From positions 1,984,001-2,048,000 of the forward strand of contig NC_057769.1 of assembly GCF_010389155.1 (NCBI RefSeq): 64,000 nt of DNA, written 5' to 3'. The translations under genes were made by a program, and so were the position numbers. Of the stretch, positions 1-11,447 are shown in pieces. Origin of the DNA: Erigeron canadensis (Eukaryota > Streptophyta > Magnoliopsida > Asterales > Asteraceae). How positions within the stretch are numbered: the stretch's first letter is position 1; each line of letters starts with the position of its first letter. The notes under the pieces were generated by a model. The model had not been told where the DNA came from and did no database searches. It saw only the letters and a list, made by a program, of their open reading frames with translations.

Positions 1-616
1 CAATGGGCGACATAAGTTTTTAAAAACGTTTGCGTTTATGGGTGGGGTTAAAAAAACCACAAATTTATGGGAGACAAAAAATTTTGAAACGCAATTTAAA
101 AAAATTACAAAAGGAATATACTCAACCAAAAAATAAAAAAGAGAACAAAAAAAAATATAAAACTAAATGAATAAGTTATATAAAAAAACAAATGTTACAT
201 GTGAAAAAGGTATAAAAACGAAATGTTTAAAAGAGTAAAAAGAAATACAACGTAACAAAAAAAATTTTAAAAAAGAACAAAAAAAAACATAGTAAATAAC
301 AAAATATATAGTATTTTAAAAAGTTATAAAAAAATGTTAAATGTGATAAAGGTATAAAAAAACAAAATGTTACAATATATTAAAAAAAACATAAATTATA
401 TAAAGTTAGGTGGTTAAAGTAATAAAAGAGAAACAGGAGAGACTGAAAAGTAAAAAGCAAAAAAAGGAGAGGCTAAAATGCAAATACTTTACTATTAAAA
501 AAAACAAAAAAAAATAAGGTGGGAAAGGCTTGAACCAAGACCTTCACCACCTAAGCCATAGAGATCAACCACTTTACAAAATCCACTTTTATTGTTATAA
601 TTGCTAATTCTATTAT
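1..616. other. A-rich gene-free stretch
   Basis: Very A-rich sequence with many runs of A and no open frame or splice-consistent exon. The first 480 bases read like low-complexity intergenic DNA. It ends at the left target duplication (612-616) of the LTR that follows. Confidence 0.5.
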
Positions 617-3031
617 TGTAACACCACATCGTTGGCGGAAACATGAGGTGTCATGAAAAGTACAGTACGACATGGTATTACATAGATACTGTTAAATGAA
701 ATAGAATATAATAAATATATTCCCAAAAACATGAGTTCAAAGTCATAACAGCGCTAAAAATAGCTTATTACAACCAAGTCCAAAAAGAAATAATCCAAGG
801 CATGTAGCCGTAAAGTCTAACAATAAATAAGGAGCACTAATCTCCGAAGTCCAGTCTAGCATAGCAGTCTTTATCCCTGATTAACCTGAGCACCTGAAAA
901 GTATACTAAAACGTGTCAACACAAGGTTGGTGAGTTCATAGGTTTTAGTCAAAAAGTCTAGTCAAAGAAATAAGTCTTTTGTCGATTCTTTTAAGTCTAA
1001 ACAAGTAATAGTTCAATATGTAACGAGCAGAGTTACGCCATAATAAGTCCAAAAGTCTCAATGTCTCAAAGTCCGGCCTTACGGTACCTGCCTTAGTCCA
1101 AAGTCTCAAGTCTTAACTCATGCAATAAGTACGTCTACAACACAACAAACAAACACATAATCACACACATATAAACAAGATCAAAGCAAGTCAAATGGCA
1201 CAAGTAACTCTATACGCACAGGCTCAATATTGAACATAAAACAGAAATCGACAAAACTGTTTGAAATATCAGTATACTTTCCACCCCAAAACTTGTAATA
1301 AAAAGGGGCTATGAAACTCACCTGAAAGCAGCACAAGTACAAGCACACTAGAATCAACGAAAAAGAACTTGAACAGTCAAGTACACCTGAAACACGTACA
1401 CTATCTGTCCAAAAGTCCTACACTGTCCACAAGTCAACCAGTAAGTACTCACTCAATTGTACACGTCTATGTCTTATACTAGTGACTTAAGAAATGTCAT
1501 CATGTCTTGTATAATGTCGTATTATATATATAATGACTTAGTTGTTCTTGAAACACTTGAAATGTCGACGACTTAAAGTTTTGTCTTTGACTACTGAATC
1601 AAGGAGTATATTTATATATCGAAGAGTTTAACTTCCAAAGAGTTTATATAGAGAACTTAGTTTTCAGAGAGTTTACTTCAGAGAACTTATTTCAAAGAAC
1701 TTATTTCGGAGGACTTAATTGCAAAGAACTTATGTTAGAGAATTTATTCAGAGAACTTATTGTGAAGAACTTGATTTAGAGAACTTAATCTAGAGAAGAA
1801 CTTATCCAAATAACTTATCCAAAGAATTTATTTAGGGAGTTTAAAGTAGGGAGTTTACTTCCTGGAGAACTTGTCGACTTGCACACAGGAAAAAAACAAA
1901 ACTAATGCAAAGAGAGTTTAAAAGAACAAAGAGTTTGTCTAGAGAACTTAGCTAGGGAATTTAAACACAGAGTTTGTACAAATAGTTTATTCTAGAGAAT
2001 TTGTACAAACAGTTTATTCCAGAGAACTTATCAAATTCTCCTCAAAGTCACGACTGATTTAGCAACTTTGGATTCAGAGAGTTTATTTTGTGAAGAGTTT
2101 ATTCAAAGAATTTAACAAAAAACCTAGCCATGCTTACGCCTAAATGAAGATCAAAAAGAAAGAAAATTTGATGAACATCTTCAATTTTGACCAAACCCTA
2201 ATTCATAATAATCAACAATCCTTGCAAGAAACTTAAGAAAAACACAAGGATTTAATCTAGACTTTTATCAAATCTCTTGAAAATCAATATTTACATACAT
2301 ATATATCTATAAATCATAAAAGTTATATGTATTTATATATATATAGATCGAATCTATATATGTTTTTATCTAAGAATTTTTTTGTAATATATATATATAT
2401 GTGTGTGTATTTATAATGAGATTTACCTAAGATAACATTTCCATATCATAATACATTGATTACCTTAACAAGAATTATGAGGAAGATGATGATTTGATGT
2501 TGTTGATGATAATCGAAATTTTGAAGAAGAAGAGGCAGAAGTCACGGCCAAAAGAGAAAGAAAAAAAGAGGAAAGAAAGGTAGAGAACTTATGGGGTTTT
2601 TGGAGAATTTAAGGGTTTTTATACCCTTTCCAAGTCTTGACCTTCTTTGACTTTTAATAAAACTCGTTTGACACGACATTTACAGAAAACCCGTGACTTG
2701 TTAGTTTACTTTCTCGACATAAATATTTGTAACTTTTAAATAGCTTTTAAACGACTATAAGCACGACCATATTTGATAATTAAATCTTTAATTGTTTTAA
2801 TTTTAAGTATTTTATTTATTTTGGCATTTTCACAAGACAACTAGTATTCCTCTTGTTCACGAGTCTATGCACAATTTTTCCAAAGTCTACCCGCTCATAA
2901 AGCCCGAACAAAACAAAAATCTAATTATTTCATGATAAAGTCTTAAGGTCTAACGACGTACATAGACGAAATAAACTAAAAATGACCGGAAAAGTACTTC
3001 AGAAAAGTTCGCTCAGATGACGGTTGTCACA
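617..3031 (-). mobile_element. Solo LTR (LTR1), 2415 bp
   Basis: On the + strand the element starts TGTAACACC at 617 and ends GGTTGTCACA at 3031, the TG...CA inverted termini of an LTR. The 5 bases before it (612-616) and after it (3032-3036) are both ATTAT, a perfect 5-bp target site duplication. No gag-pol sequence lies inside or beside it, so it is most simply a solo LTR left by LTR-LTR recombination. It is placed on the minus strand because its reverse-complement end (CATGTTTCCGCC followed by GGTGTTACA) matches the forward end of the LTR at 54264-57569. The length and termini resemble long-LTR Ty3/gypsy chromoviruses of the Tekay/Del type, but the family is inferred. Bases 1615-2105 inside it form a degenerate minisatellite. 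Confidence 0.82.
1615..2105. repeat. Degenerate minisatellite inside LTR1
   Basis: About 490 bp made of irregular repeats, roughly 15 to 20 bp apart, of a motif near AGAGAACTTATT (variants AAAGAACTTATTT, AGAGAGTTTACTT, AGAGAATTTATTC). Spacing and sequence are too irregular for a recent satellite. It looks like an old slippage-grown array within the LTR. Confidence 0.7.
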
Positions 3032-3954
3032 ATTATTTATATTAAAACTGCATGTAAAGACAAAAAAGTACTGTTCATATCTTACTCCTTTATTATAGTA
3101 GGTAATTAATGGTTTTATCTATGTGAAGAAATATCAAGTTGATTATATAAGGAGAAGAAGAAAAACGAAATAGTGTATATTGAAACATAATGACTGTTTT
3201 AAACCATGTCTAATCAATTTTCAATCAATAATTATTTCCCCACATTTGAAGCTTTTGGTTACCAATAACTTGCTTAAATGTTTTTAGTACCAAACTTAGA
3301 GTTATTGTTGAGTCTTATTTAGATTTGTTGAAACTAATTTGTAAATAATTAACTTTTGATATCTTAACTAAGTCCATTCATCATAGATAGGAGTTTAATG
3401 TTCTTTCAAGTTGAATATCTATATTTTATATTATAAAGCAGATTCTCTATGTCTAAATTTTAAGCTTCAACATTTATTTTCCTAAAATGTCTCTCATATT
3501 TATTATATATTTATCTAAAATAACTAAAAATAAGTTTTATTACTTATAAGTTATAACACGCTAGATGGGATTACATCTATTAGAGGCCACTTTGGATGCT
3601 TTTCCCAAATCAAGAGGGTTTATTTGGCTCTACAACAAAAATAGTGGGTCTAAGTGAAGACTTAGCCACACATCCCAAAGCTCTTTATAAAATACCAAAA
3701 ATCCATAACAAAATTCAAAAATCTTCTTTAACCTCCACATGTTACTCCACTTACCAACCTCGATTAATCCACTCTTAAATTCAAATTCATAATCATCAAA
3801 ACACAAATTCATCATCATCAATTCATCATCTTCTACCATTTCACTACTTGTGCCAAAACTCATAGTAACACCTTGTTACATTATTACATTGCATCATCAT
3901 GAAATAATAATCACAATAAAAATTTGTCAAAACACCAAACAAAAGTTGCATACA
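3032..3954 (+). promoter_or_regulatory. Upstream region of the LRR kinase gene
   Basis: AT-rich sequence between the solo LTR and the LRR kinase start codon. From about 3720 the base composition turns CA-rich, as is usual for a plant 5' leader. No TATA box or transcription start could be fixed with confidence, and no competing gene was seen. Confidence 0.35.
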
Positions 3955-6900
3955 ATGAATCTTATCAAAACAATATTTATCATCTTGGCATATACATACA
4001 CATTTTCTATATCTATATCTTACTCACTAACCTCCGATGGGTTATCACTACTAGCACTCAAATCCGCCATAACCAATGACCCAACCAACATTCTAACAAC
4101 ATGGTCAGAAGATGACGTCACCCCATGTCACTGGTCCGGCGTCTCCTGCAGCTCCGACCACCGTGTCACCGCCGTCTTCTTACCAAACAAAAACCTCACC
4201 GGCTACTTGCCGTCAGAACTTGGCGCCATTCTGTCTCTCAAACATCTTTCATTGTCTCACAATAACTTCTCAAACATAATTCCGACTCACTTGTTCAATG
4301 CTGTAAATCTTTTGTCTATTGATCTTTCATATAACCAGCTCGCCGGAGCTTTACCGGAAAATATCAAGAATCTTGAAGCTCTTACCTTTTTGGATTTATC
4401 TTCAAATTTGTTAAATGGGTCTCTTCCAGAATCTTTAAGTAACCTTACTAACCTTTCTGGGACTGTTAATTTGTCATTTAATCAATTTTCCGGCGAGATT
4501 CCGGCGTCTTTTGGGTTGTTTCCGGTTATGGTTAGTTTGGACCTCCGGCATAATAATCTCACCGGAAAGATTCCTCTTGTTGGTTCTCTGCTAAACCAGG
4601 TATTTTAATTATTTAACATTTACTAATCTTGTTTTTTTATTTATTTAATATAAGATTTTTTGTTTTTTTTTTTGTATTATTGTCATTTGTGCCATTTTGA
4701 TAATTATATGTTATTAGAAATCAAAGATTTTAAATGGTGATTTTGTGTGTCATTTTAAACAATTTGCGATCGTAAAAATTTAACATTTTTGTTTAGAGAG
4801 TAACAATGTATGTGATTTTATACTTTTAGTTAATTAGATTTTTAATAATATTATTTTTGTTTGTATACATTTCCTCATTGTCAAAAAAAAAAAAAGTATT
4901 GCATTATATTTGATTTTTACATTTTCATTAAATACTAACACTATGTACATTTAAATATCTTAAAACTATATTTATTGTTAAAAATGACTCAAACAAGATG
5001 AAAAAACCATGTTTTACATAGAAAATGTGCATAAAAAAAGTTACAATTACCAAAACGACAAATTTATGAATATAAGTTTGTATTTTATGCCAGAAAACAA
5101 ACTCTTCATTGTTCGATTATCATATGTAAAATTTATTGTATCGTACTAAAGTATTTTTGGTTTTTACAATACTAGGGACCAACAGCATTCACTGGAAATC
5201 CATTTCTATGTGGATTTCCTTTGGAAACACAATGCTCCGACCCGGAAGCTCAAAACCCACGAATTTTATCAAACCCGGATACCCCAAAGAACCCGGGTTC
5301 ATCATCCGGGTTATCGGGTAAGTCGGGTTCCGGTTCTGGGTCCGTTGCGGTTCCATTGATCACAGGTGTATCTGTGGTTATAGGGATAATGTTTTTTTCA
5401 ATGTGGGTTTACAATAGAAAACGGAAGTTTAATGAGGGTAAAATAGGAAAAAAAGAAATTGAAAAAGAACAAATTAATGTAGTTGTGAATGATCAAGAAG
5501 GGCAAGATGGTAAATTTGTAGTGATGGATGAAGGGTTTAGTTTGGAATTAGAGGATTTGTTAAGGGCATCAGCTTATGTGGTGGGGAAAAGTAAGAGTGG
5601 GATAGTGTATAAGGTGGTGGCCGGCCGCGGTTCGGGTGCGGCGGTGGGCGCAGTGGTGGCAGTGAGACGTTTGAGTGAGGGCGACGGTGTGTGGAGGTTG
5701 AAGGAGTTTGAGGTGGAGGTGGAAAGTATAGGGAGGGTGCAACATCCTAATATTGTGAGGTTAAGGGCTTATTACTATGCTAATGATGAGAAACTTTTGG
5801 TTTCAGATTTTGTTAGCAATGGGAGCTTGTACTCAGCGCTTCATGGTAAGTACATTACTTCATATCTAACAATTATTTTCCCTTTATTAATTAAGTTGTA
5901 AAAATGACTAAATTAGTATATTTTGGACGACTTCTAAACTGTTCAATATGATAATATTCGTTACATAGTACTCGTAGTTTTTAACCATTTAAATACGCTT
6001 GTTATGACCTAATTGTGATTTCTAACTCCTCTTGATAACTTAGAGTTTATCAGGTTATCTTAGTATAGTTTAATTTTGTATAGAAACCAATTTGACTTTT
6101 AAAAAAAATTGAACGTGGGTATTTTTTGGTACATGAGATATGAAAGATTTGGTGTATCTTGTTTTGGTAAAAACAGGATCAAATGATCAATCATGATGTT
6201 CCTTTTATAAACTTGTTGCATTCCGTTATGGTATGTACTAAGTGAAGACATGATCTCAATGCCCATCAATGTACTACATATCTACACTAGAATAGTTTGT
6301 ATTTACAAAAGTGTCCAACTTTTTTTTATCTTTTCACAAACCGACCTTGGTCCATTTTTATGATTTGATCCAAATCACTACTATCTGGTTGGTCAGTTTG
6401 TGAAAAATCGTAAAAAAGTTGGACCTTTGTAAAAATGAAGTTGCGCTTTTGGTTACCTAGGTTGCTTTATACAATTGTATCTCATGTTTGACCGAGCAAA
6501 ATAAATAGTCACCTATGTTTATACTAAAAACATATGACTTTAAATAAAAAAATTTATAAATTTTTAAACCTTTTCCTTTTTAGCTTGACTTGTTAATATT
6601 AACTATTGAGCATATGCATATGTAATTGAAATAGGACATTCTAGATGGTTAAGTGGGTTGGGGTTACCATATGAAATGGACCCCTTTTGCATGCTGGTAA
6701 GTTATTGCAGTATGAACCATGTGACCTATTTGAGAATGACCCATGAACTAAAATGGCAAGGACCACTTATACACGTTGTTTTTTAATTCTAGCGACATAG
6801 TGATTTTTAGTTTTTTTTTTTTACCCCCATGTAATTTGTCATGTATTTGTGCTTCAGATTCTAGTTTGTCTAGTTCTTCAGTTGTACAAGCTGTTCTGCA

Positions 6901-7676
6901 ACTTCTCATTGGGAAAAGCCAGTTACTGAAATGTTTTTACAGTTTTATTAGCAATTTACTTTATATTTTTACTTGTATGTCCATAATATGTTGCAAACTG
7001 TTACTGATTTTTGTTTTCTTGATTGTAAAATGTAGGTGGGCCCGCAAATCCTTTGCCGCCGTTATCATGGGCCTCAAGGCTAAAGATTGCTCAAGGAACC
7101 GCAAGGGGTCTAGCCCACATCCATGAGTGCAGTCCTCGTAAACACGTTCATGGTAACATAAAATCATCAAAAATCCTTCTTGATGATGACTTGCAACCCT
7201 TTATTTCTGGGTTTGGGCTGAACCGTCTAGTGTCAGCCACTATCTCAAAGTCCACCTCCCGGAAGCTTAGCAATTCTAGCCAACAAACGCTCACTAGCTC
7301 GAAAAGCACATCATCTGCAACATCTAATGTGTATTACGTGGCTCCTGAAGCCCGAATTTCGGGTCATAAATTTACCCCAAAGTGTGATGTGTACTCTTTC
7401 GGTATTGTCTTGTTGGAGATGTTAACGGGTCGGACTCCTGATGGTGGCGGGCTTGATAACAATGGGAAAGGGCTGGAGAGTTTTGTGCGGAAGGTGTTTC
7501 GGGAAGAAAGGCCGTTGTCCGAGATTATTGATCCGGTGCTTTTGCAAGAAGTTCGTGCCAAAAAACAAGTGGTGGGGGCATTTCATATCGCGCTCAACTG
7601 CACCGAGCTCGACCCAGAGGTTAGGCCCAAGATGCGAATGATCTCTGATAGCCTTGACCGCATAAAATTGCAGTGA
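3955..7676 (+). CDS. LRR receptor-like pseudokinase (At4g34220/At2g15300 type)
   Basis: Three exons: 3955-4599, 5176-5845, 7036-7676; splice phases 0 and 1, all GT-AG, giving 651 residues. A membrane-bound receptor-like protein. The N-terminus is a signal peptide (hydrophobic residues about 4-24), then an LRR N-cap with paired cysteines (TPCHWSGVSC) and about five leucine-rich repeats. Exon 2 gives the Cys cap (CGFPLETQC), a Ser/Gly-rich linker, one membrane helix and the N-lobe. The kinase is degenerate: the ATP lysine position reads AVRR, the catalytic HRD is HGN (HGNIKSSKILLDDD) and DFG is SGFG, while APEA and DVYSFG remain. These lesions are usual in this clade, known as probable inactive LRR kinases, so it probably signals as a pseudokinase. 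The first in-frame ATG is at 3955; the frame open upstream lacks ATG. Intron 2 carries a palindromic MITE at 6303-6433. Confidence 0.9.
6303..6433. mobile_element. Palindromic MITE in intron 2 of the LRR kinase
   Basis: Two arms of about 50 bp in inverted orientation. The left arm begins TTTACAAAAGTGTCCAACTT and includes TTTTCACAAACCGACC; the right arm, read in reverse, begins TTTACAAAGGTCCAACTT and includes TTTTCACAAACTGACC. The centre is a short unpaired loop. The target duplication could not be fixed, so the superfamily is left open. Confidence 0.6.
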
Positions 7677-9080
7677 ATTTTTTTGAACCATTTGTATGTG
7701 ATTAACTCAAGAGTAGGAGAAAAGACAAAGCTTCTTAGAAGATATATTCCTTTTGGGTTTTTGGCTAATTTTTTGAAGGTAGTAACTGTAGAAGATGTTC
7801 TTTCCTTTTTTGTACTCTTGGGATGTAAACTTTGGCTTAGCATTGGAGAAATATTAATGTTTTAGATTATGTAATTAAAGTTAACTAAAAGGGGTGTTCT
7901 TTGAAGGTAGTAACTGTAGAAGATGTTCTTTCTTTTTTTAATTTTGTTTGGCTACTTACCTTGGTATCCAACATGTTTTGCAAGCCAAATTATCTCAAAA
8001 CTAGGCTAAATTGCATACATGGCGGTCTTGGATGCCCACAGTCCTCGGACGTTTGTTTCATCTCGACCTTGGCAGCAGCAATAAGTCTTCAAGCTCAGTG
8101 ACATTTTATTGGTTTTTAAAACAAATATAACACACCTTTGGTTTGCTCAGTGCCGTTTCTGATCTAAAAGAAAAGGGAAAAAGTAATGCAGAAAAAAATA
8201 GTGCGTTCTGTACCAATTAATGTATCTCAAATTCAAATTATTTCGAAAACTAGATTAATAAATACGTTTGTAAGTTTAAATATATAGAATGGACCGAAAG
8301 TTCAATGTGGTACCATAAACAGGGGATGAAAAGGTGACATGAAGGACAAAGGTACAAAAACATAGAAAACATAAACTTTTTTTCTATATAAAAGAAAAGA
8401 AAATGACATCCCAATCCAAAAGTGCTTTTTAAATGTAAAGTTATATGTAAAGGGTCCAACCACCAGAAAACAGTTCCAAGGAGTAAGAGCATCCGGTATT
8501 GTGCTCGACTTGACATGGCATTGCATCTAGCGTTGCCCGGAACCTCCATACCAGGTCTCGTTTGAAACCTGAAGAAGTTAGAAACCAGCTTCATCTGCTT
8601 GGGCGGAACGAAAATGAAGGTAGGGTCTGATCAACTCGCAAAATGTAAAACATCACATGCAAACAAAGAAAAAGGTTGCTAGAATAAAACCATGTTCATG
8701 TGCCACTATCAATTTCAACCATGTATAATTTTCAAACTAAAATACTGCCATACAAAAATAATATCATACAGAGAACTCAAAAGGAAATGCTTAACAGCTT
8801 AAGAACACGAAGATTCAATTCCAAGATCAAAATTTGCATTACATCCCAAAATAAAATTTGCATCATCTTGATCAAGAAAACATAAGCAAATTCTTAGTAC
8901 ATGTGACCATGTATAGATTCGAATAGAACTGAAACCTACGAAGCTAAGTAACGAACCACGAGATCCACAAAATACAGTCTGAACATACATATTAAACATC
9001 ATGCTAAGATAAAAGGCGACCTTTTTTACACGGACATGCAAGTCTTGATAAAACTTGGGTAATTGTTGTAGTCTTTTGGC
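7677..9080. other. Region between the LRR kinase and MCTP genes (convergent 3' ends)
   Basis: Probably holds the 3' UTR of the LRR kinase on the left and of the MCTP gene (minus) on the right. A 33-base direct repeat (TTTGAAGGTAGTAACTGTAG at its start) occurs at 7772 and again at 7900, the second copy 128 bp downstream. No further gene is supported. Confidence 0.45.
7772..7932 (+). repeat. Direct repeat, 33 bp, in the LRR kinase 3' region
   Basis: The same 33 bases occur at 7772-7804 and 7900-7932, identical over that length and followed by T-rich sequence in both. It lies just downstream of the stop codon, so it probably falls in the 3' UTR. Confidence 0.7.
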
Positions 9081-11447
9081 TCATAGCATGCAGTCGGTTC
9101 TTGCAGGTAATCTTCTGAAGAAGCTGAGTGGCACAGAAGGCAACTTGCGACGGAATCTTGGGTGACGTAAAACATAGAAGCCTGTGAAAAGTGCGATAAC
9201 CTGAAAAGGCGTCACGTAAAGTAAGATTGCAAACAGTAAACAGAATATCACAAAGAGTGCAGTAGCTCTTGGGTCTCTCCAGCTGATCAAAGACTGAAAC
9301 CGCTCTCCCTGGGTGGCCAAATCACCTACCACTGTCTGCATCCTCCCAGCAACACTTCTCAACCGATCGTACCGCATACGGACGAGGTCAGGGTTTCGGG
9401 AAGTTGGAAACGTGTCAAATTCTTCATCTAGTTCATCTGGGTGAGCATTATCTGCACAAGAAAGTCGAGTGTCCATATGGGGCGGGTTTCTTGGTTTCCA
9501 TCTGTAGTACCAGATTCCAATCAAGAAAAGGTAAAGAAAAATCGTGGGCAGGATAAGCTCAGGGTATAGAACGAGTATCACAAATAGGACGTGAATGAGC
9601 ACGGTGGTGATCGGGTTTTTCCAATTGCAAATCTGGTCAAACCATTTTCCAATTGCAATCAGTGAGCCTAAAACCGACATGATTCTCAAGAAATTAGCTT
9701 TACTTCTTCTCATACTCCACATATGAGAACTAATATCAAGCATATACTCCACAATCTCCTTCCGTAATGGTGGTTCAGCCCGGCCCAACCTCATTGACAC
9801 AATCTGTGTAGCCTGGTGCCTCAAGCTATCAAGCTGGCTGATGGTTAACGGGTGAATGTAATGCATTTTGGGTAATAAGGGTTGTGAGTACATATGCATC
9901 ATGTTTATTAGAGATGAGCACGTAAACCGCACTGCTAAATGGATCTCACCCATTTTTTTAACCCCAGATGGGTGCAAAACCAGAAGCGGGTACGAATGGG
10001 TGTAAACACGGTCGGTTTCAAGAGTTGAGAGCCGAATCCGAACCTTCCCAATCCTCGAATCTCGAGCTCCGCCGGGTTTGTCTCCTCCACCTTGTAAATG
10101 ACAATTATCGAAAACTCCAATTGTAATAACAGTACACGGGTCGAAAACTTCCCAAGTGTATTGCTCGTTCCATTTGGGTGTAAAGCTATCAATTATGGTT
10201 CGGGTTCTGACCCATTTTGTTCCATATTTCGCAACACAATAAGCATCAGTAGTCGCTCTTCCATCTTTCGTTTTCATTGGTGACAGCCCATTAGCACTTA
10301 AGATTCCCACCTCCAGTACCCCAATACTACTTTTCCATAACTGCTTAGCTGTGGGTCTAAGATCACTACTATAATGGGTCGATTCATCAAGAACATGATA
10401 ACCGCCTTCTAAGCAAACCCGCATGTGAATCCGGCTAGCAAACTTAACTTCCTTTTTCTTTTCACCTTCAACCATTACATGTTTTTCAAGATTAAACCAA
10501 CGTGCATTAATCGCTTTATGATCTAACCTCCTGTCCACATACTGTAATGGGATTGCACACCTTCCCAGAGTATCATCTTTATTTGGCCCGACCCGATCCT
10601 CTACGCTCAAAATCAATGGTTCTTCAAATGGTTCTGATGCCACCAACATCATATCCTCATTCCATACCGGGTTTATAGTCTTGCTAACGGAAACCCGAGA
10701 CCTTACAATCTGATTCCCAAGGATGGCTTTTACATAAACTTCTGGAAACCGAGTTTTATCATTTGGCATCAAATCCTGGGCTTCGATTACATTAACTCTT
10801 AGATACCAAAGTTTAGGAGATAAATACACTTTTGACCGAATACTAGCAAGGCCGTCTGCGCTAACGGCTGCAGCATCCGAATGCCAGGCTTCAGGGAACG
10901 CTTCATCTGCTTGTGTACCCCACCAAACTGCTAACATAAGCTCACCTTTCAGCTTGTCCCCTTTTCGGTCTACTAACTTATACCACTGCGGGGCTAGCGG
11001 GCTATCAGGTGGGACCCGCTTCGGGACTTCGTTAAGATCAAATAAAACCCCACCAATAAAATCATCTTTTAGGACATCTTTATCTTTGATCGTAACCTCA
11101 AGCATAGTTGACTGAATTCGGTCTTTAGAGAATGCAAATACCTGGTTCCATTCAGGGTTAGTTTTTTTCTCAAAATGGCGGGTTGTGCCCTTGTAGTTTC
11201 CCATCCGGACCTCAACATACGGGTCACAGCTACCGGTTAGATCCTTTGCAGGTAAATCTTTGGCTTTAACCACACGAACATACAAGTACTGCATTTGTTC
11301 CACAAGGTCATAGGTGCTCGTGAGCTTATCACCGGTGACTTTACTACCACCAAGATGGGGTTTGGTCTCTTTGAGAGAATAATCATCCTGTGGAGGCTTA
11401 TTCATCATCATCTGCGGAGGTGGTCTATTTGTCATCTGGGATTCCAT
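9081..11447 (-). CDS. Multiple C2 domain and transmembrane region protein (FTIP3/FTIP4-like)
   Basis: Uninterrupted frame of 788 residues from ATG at 11447 to TGA at 9081, normal for plant MCTPs, whose coding region lies in one exon. Recalled Arabidopsis MCTP3/MCTP4 (FTIP3/FTIP4) is nearly colinear: the KPHLGG and TSTYDLVEQM block, then C2 domains near residues 50-150 (aspartates in GSCDPYVEV), 215-330 and 375-490 (TTDAYCVAKYG), and the C-terminal phosphoribosyltransferase-C region with two membrane segments, near 605-645 and 725-760, ending RLPARTDCML. MCTPs tether ER to plasma membrane, including at plasmodesmata, and affect trafficking of FT and shoot meristem regulators. Extra residues near the start (NRPPPQMMMNKPPQ) are low complexity. 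The gene is divergent from TBCCD1. Leader exons appear at 12591-12645 and about 13210-13440. Confidence 0.95.
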   Translation of the reverse strand: MESQMTNRPPPQMMMNKPPQDDYSLKETKPHLGGSKVTGDKLTSTYDLVEQMQYLYVRVVKAKDLPAKDLTGSCDPYVEVRMGNYKGTTRHFEKKTNPEWNQVFAFSKDRIQSTMLEVTIKDKDVLKDDFIGGVLFDLNEVPKRVPPDSPLAPQWYKLVDRKGDKLKGELMLAVWWGTQADEAFPEAWHSDAAAVSADGLASIRSKVYLSPKLWYLRVNVIEAQDLMPNDKTRFPEVYVKAILGNQIVRSRVSVSKTINPVWNEDMMLVASEPFEEPLILSVEDRVGPNKDDTLGRCAIPLQYVDRRLDHKAINARWFNLEKHVMVEGEKKKEVKFASRIHMRVCLEGGYHVLDESTHYSSDLRPTAKQLWKSSIGVLEVGILSANGLSPMKTKDGRATTDAYCVAKYGTKWVRTRTIIDSFTPKWNEQYTWEVFDPCTVITIGVFDNCHLQGGGDKPGGARDSRIGKVRIRLSTLETDRVYTHSYPLLVLHPSGVKKMGEIHLAVRFTCSSLINMMHMYSQPLLPKMHYIHPLTISQLDSLRHQATQIVSMRLGRAEPPLRKEIVEYMLDISSHMWSMRRSKANFLRIMSVLGSLIAIGKWFDQICNWKNPITTVLIHVLFVILVLYPELILPTIFLYLFLIGIWYYRWKPRNPPHMDTRLSCADNAHPDELDEEFDTFPTSRNPDLVRMRYDRLRSVAGRMQTVVGDLATQGERFQSLISWRDPRATALFVIFCLLFAILLYVTPFQVIALFTGFYVLRHPRFRRKLPSVPLSFFRRLPARTDCML

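Noticed and set aside
527..558. tRNA or SINE-like A and B boxes on the minus strand (TGGCTTAGGTGG and GGTTCAAGCC)
   Set aside because: The boxes are only about 22 bases apart, too close for a pol III promoter, and no cloverleaf, tail or target duplication was found.
1615..2105. CRISPR-like repeat array
   Set aside because: Units are short, degenerate and without regular spacers, and the setting is a plant LTR. It is a minisatellite.
8250..8594. 114-codon open frame on the minus strand after the MCTP stop
   Set aside because: No family signature and AT-rich codon use; it most likely lies in 3' UTR or intergenic sequence.
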